Source: Mnemiopsis leidyi
Taxonomy: Eukaryota > Ctenophora > Tentaculata > Lobata > Bolinopsidae
DNA length: 20,678 bases
Direction of reading: 5' to 3'
Assembly (NCBI GenBank): GCA_000226015.1
Contig: JH153386.1
Location: 20,211 to 40,888 of the forward strand
Part shown: positions 18,880-20,678 of the stretch, piece by piece
Numbering within the stretch: position 1 is the stretch's first letter
Layout: every line of letters begins with the position of its first letter
Made by a program: the position numbers and the translations under genes
Notes under the pieces: generated by a model
Database searches by the model: none
Told to the model about the DNA's origin: nothing
What the model saw: only the letters and a program-made list of their open reading frames with translations

Positions 18880-19104
18880 AATGCAAGCAAATTTAGGTCG
18901 CTCAGCTCTTTTTCTGTAACCCTGAGCCTCTCCGTACCGAGGCACTCAACTAGCTGTAGGGAGGTTAATCGAGCCAGGAAGTGCGCATTTCCAGCCAAAG
19001 CTGTACCAGACGCAGTCTGGTGACTGGCCGACTTGCCACAGCCGGGGATCGAACCCCGATCTGCCCCATGGGAGGTGTAAATGAAACCACTACACCACCC
19101 AGCC
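18880..19104 (-). mobile_element. tRNA-derived SINE
   Basis: On the minus strand the head starts GGCTGGGTGG. It has an RNA polymerase III A box TGGTGTAGTGG (19087-19097) and a B box GGTTCGATCCC (19045-19055), spaced as in a tRNA. The B box is enclosed by a GGGG/CCCC T-arm-like stem. A tRNA-unrelated body follows, including the hairpin-forming GTGCCTCGGTACGGAGAGGC, and the tail ends around TTGCTTGCATTAGCATTGC. The left boundary is approximate and no clear target duplication is visible. The A box head is duplicated upstream. Confidence 0.85.
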
Positions 19105-19129
19105 GACTGAAACCACTACACCACCCAGC
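19085..19129. repeat. Duplicated A-box head of the SINE, period 26 bp
   Basis: AACCACTACACCACCCAGC occurs at 19085-19103 and again at 19111-19129. Read on the minus strand, two A-box heads precede a single B box, suggesting a local duplication or a nested, truncated second SINE. Confidence 0.88.
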
Positions 19130-19131
19130 AA

Positions 19132-19936
19132 ACAGGCGACAAGGTGATCTGTCGGATGAATTTAAGAAATAGACAACGCCAGACATCTATAGTCTGCGGT
19201 TCTTACGTTTGATTAACAGTCTCCACTCTATCCATTGCTATCGAATGCGCTTTTATCGATATTGCGAAATATCCACCCAAGGGTGTCTATAATACGTTGC
19301 CACAATTAAATCTTTGCAATACTTGTAAAATTGTGACAGATTTAGTGACATTTGCACGGGCCACTTTTTTGCTCATTGATACAACACAAGTCGTACCATG
19401 GGTAATATCTTTCAAGTAATATCGCTCATATCATGCAGGTACTTTTCACATCTTTCAACCAATGAACGGTATACAAAATGTAAAATTACTATAAACTCAT
19501 TGGAGTTCATTCAACTCAGTCACATCATCACTTGGAAATGAATGTGGACCCTTTGGTGCACGTCAGCAATAAGCAATAACGATTGGATATTGAGTTAGGA
19601 TCTGTTGGTCCGCTTTCCTGGCTAAACCTTTTGTATAATTAACTTGGGGCGTTACTTCCCATTCTCTCTGCTATAAAAAGTTTCAGATTATGAAATTAGC
19701 GACTTGCTAGATAGGTTTCAGATCGAACTGTTGTCTTTGATAAGCCCTCATGCAAACAGAAGGGATGCTAAAATGATTTTCAGAACCCAAATTAAGAAAA
19801 TCTATGCAGAAAAACGTATGCAAGAATAACATGTATTACGATCGGAGCGATGGGTATTGGATAAGTACAACAGAGGGAAGGTAGATAATTTTAAGGGTTC
19901 TTGGCGCTGTCTTGGTAACACTATTCAGGGGATCGT
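19132..19936. other. Flanking intron upstream of PPIP5K exon 1 of window
   Basis: AT-rich. No further PPIP5K exon (the one encoding the residues before YGHFSG, or the RHG motif) could be found here. Minus-strand donor-like sites that would give AT|G all had stops or no family match. Confidence 0.6.
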
Positions 19937-20062
19937 ACGCTGCTGCGGAGGACGCTAGGGCGGTGGACGCTAGGACAGAGCTCTCCAGAAAGGGGTGGAC
20001 GCTACGGCGGAGCCACCAGATCCTCACGATGTAATATTACCATGGACGCTACGGCGGAGATA
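19937..20062. repeat. Interspersed GC-rich repeat GGACGCTACGGCGGAG
   Basis: Variants of GGACGCTA(C/G)GGCGGAG occur at about 19949, 19965, 19995 and 20043, with a partial form at 19937. Copies at 19995 and 20043 are nearly identical. Spacing is irregular (about 16, 30 and 48 bases). Confidence 0.8.
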
Positions 20063-20678
20063 CGGCGAAGTCTTTGTGTATTCTGCCTTGAAAAGCAAAC
20101 ATTTTCTCTGTTATTTCGTTCCCCCGTCACAATAACAATTTAGGAATAAAAGTTTTAGAGAATCAACCCTTTTAGAGAATTAATTATCTCTCCTAATTAG
20201 GATTTTCAAAATTTTAGATAAACAAGAATTGCGGCCGCTTTCACTGTGTCAGGCGACCGCTGAATTTCCCGTATCAATTATCATGCCATCGCTTATTGTA
20301 ATTAAAATTCGCGAAATAAGGAATCATAATACGCAACAACTAACCACACGTAATTTGGGTTAATTTTCATAGTTCTGGCTCTGCACGTGTAGATACAGAC
20401 GCGCGAATTAATGCAGCCGTTCAATGCACGATTTTAAAATTTCACTATGCACGCGCAAAGTTTGAACACTATCGCGCGTTCTTTTCATTGTTTTATTTCA
20501 AATATCGTGAGTCAGTATGACGTCGTCATAATCATTTTGTCTGTGCTACCTTTATAATTTATTCATAGTCATACTGCGTTGTGTTTATACTTTATACTAA
20601 TAGCGTTATGTAAGTTTGTCGTTAAATAGATTTGTACCGTGTACGGAGCTGAGATTAAAATCGTGTTGTATTCATCTT
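20063..20678. other. Right-edge non-coding stretch
   Basis: No exon recognised. ACTGTGTCAGGCGACCGCTG at 20243-20262 echoes the left-end inverted-repeat cluster. TTTTAGAGAAT is repeated at about 20152-20183. GCGCG-containing words cluster at 20400-20480. Confidence 0.5.
20508..20530. promoter_or_regulatory. AP-1-like site next to CRE-like palindrome
   Basis: TGAGTCA (20508-20514) matches the AP-1 consensus. It is followed at once by TATGACGTCGTCATA (20516-20530), a palindrome with a single central base containing the CRE half-site TGACG in both orientations. Whether it regulates anything is unknown. Confidence 0.35.

Noticed and set aside
19032-19104. Functional tRNA gene
   Set aside because: A and B boxes and a T-arm-like stem are present, but no proper acceptor stem closes the head and a SINE body follows.
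20085-20105. Candidate upstream PPIP5K exon ending TEK-AT|GTTTGC on the minus strand
   Set aside because: The phase fits, but the translated residues do not resemble the family segment before YGHFSG and there is no clear acceptor.

Overview
This is animal (metazoan) nuclear DNA. It is AT-rich, with short exons joined by GT-AG introns, a tRNA-derived SINE, minisatellites and a MITE-like element. There are no bacterial operons or ribosome binding sites. The species cannot be fixed from sequence. The intronless, divergent rhodopsin-type receptor resembles those of non-bilaterian and other invertebrate genomes, and a cnidarian is a reasonable guess only.

One gene on the minus strand dominates the window. 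Eleven exons between about 18761 and 1344 can be joined in perfect reading phase into about 460 codons. The product matches the histidine-acid-phosphatase-like half of PPIP5K (VIP1/Asp1), the bifunctional inositol-pyrophosphate kinase/phosphatase. The N-terminal ATP-grasp kinase half and the catalytic RHG motif should lie beyond the right edge. The C-terminus is either a stop in the leftmost exon or lies beyond the left edge. One motif position looks altered: SESH of the phosphatase domain reads SESL here.

The largest PPIP5K intron (about 6.7 kb, between 6256 and 12921) holds a complete, intronless class A GPCR gene on the opposite strand (10877-11956, 359 aa, polyadenylation signal downstream). 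The same intron carries a 779-bp element with inverted terminal repeats and TA flanks (8514-9292), a cluster of abutting hairpins (6367-6499), and imperfect duplications.

The remaining DNA is intronic or flanking and rich in structure. At the left there is a cluster of inverted repeats built on a GGCCAAGCGACC-like word (110-285), and GC-rich palindromes at 927-1192. A degenerate AGCTTGCTATA minisatellite (2131-2880) runs to within 5 bases of a splice acceptor. A tRNA-derived SINE with a duplicated head lies near 19 kb, and a GC-rich GGACGCTACGGCGGAG repeat near 20 kb. The receptor and the PPIP5K gene have no evident functional link beyond their nested arrangement.
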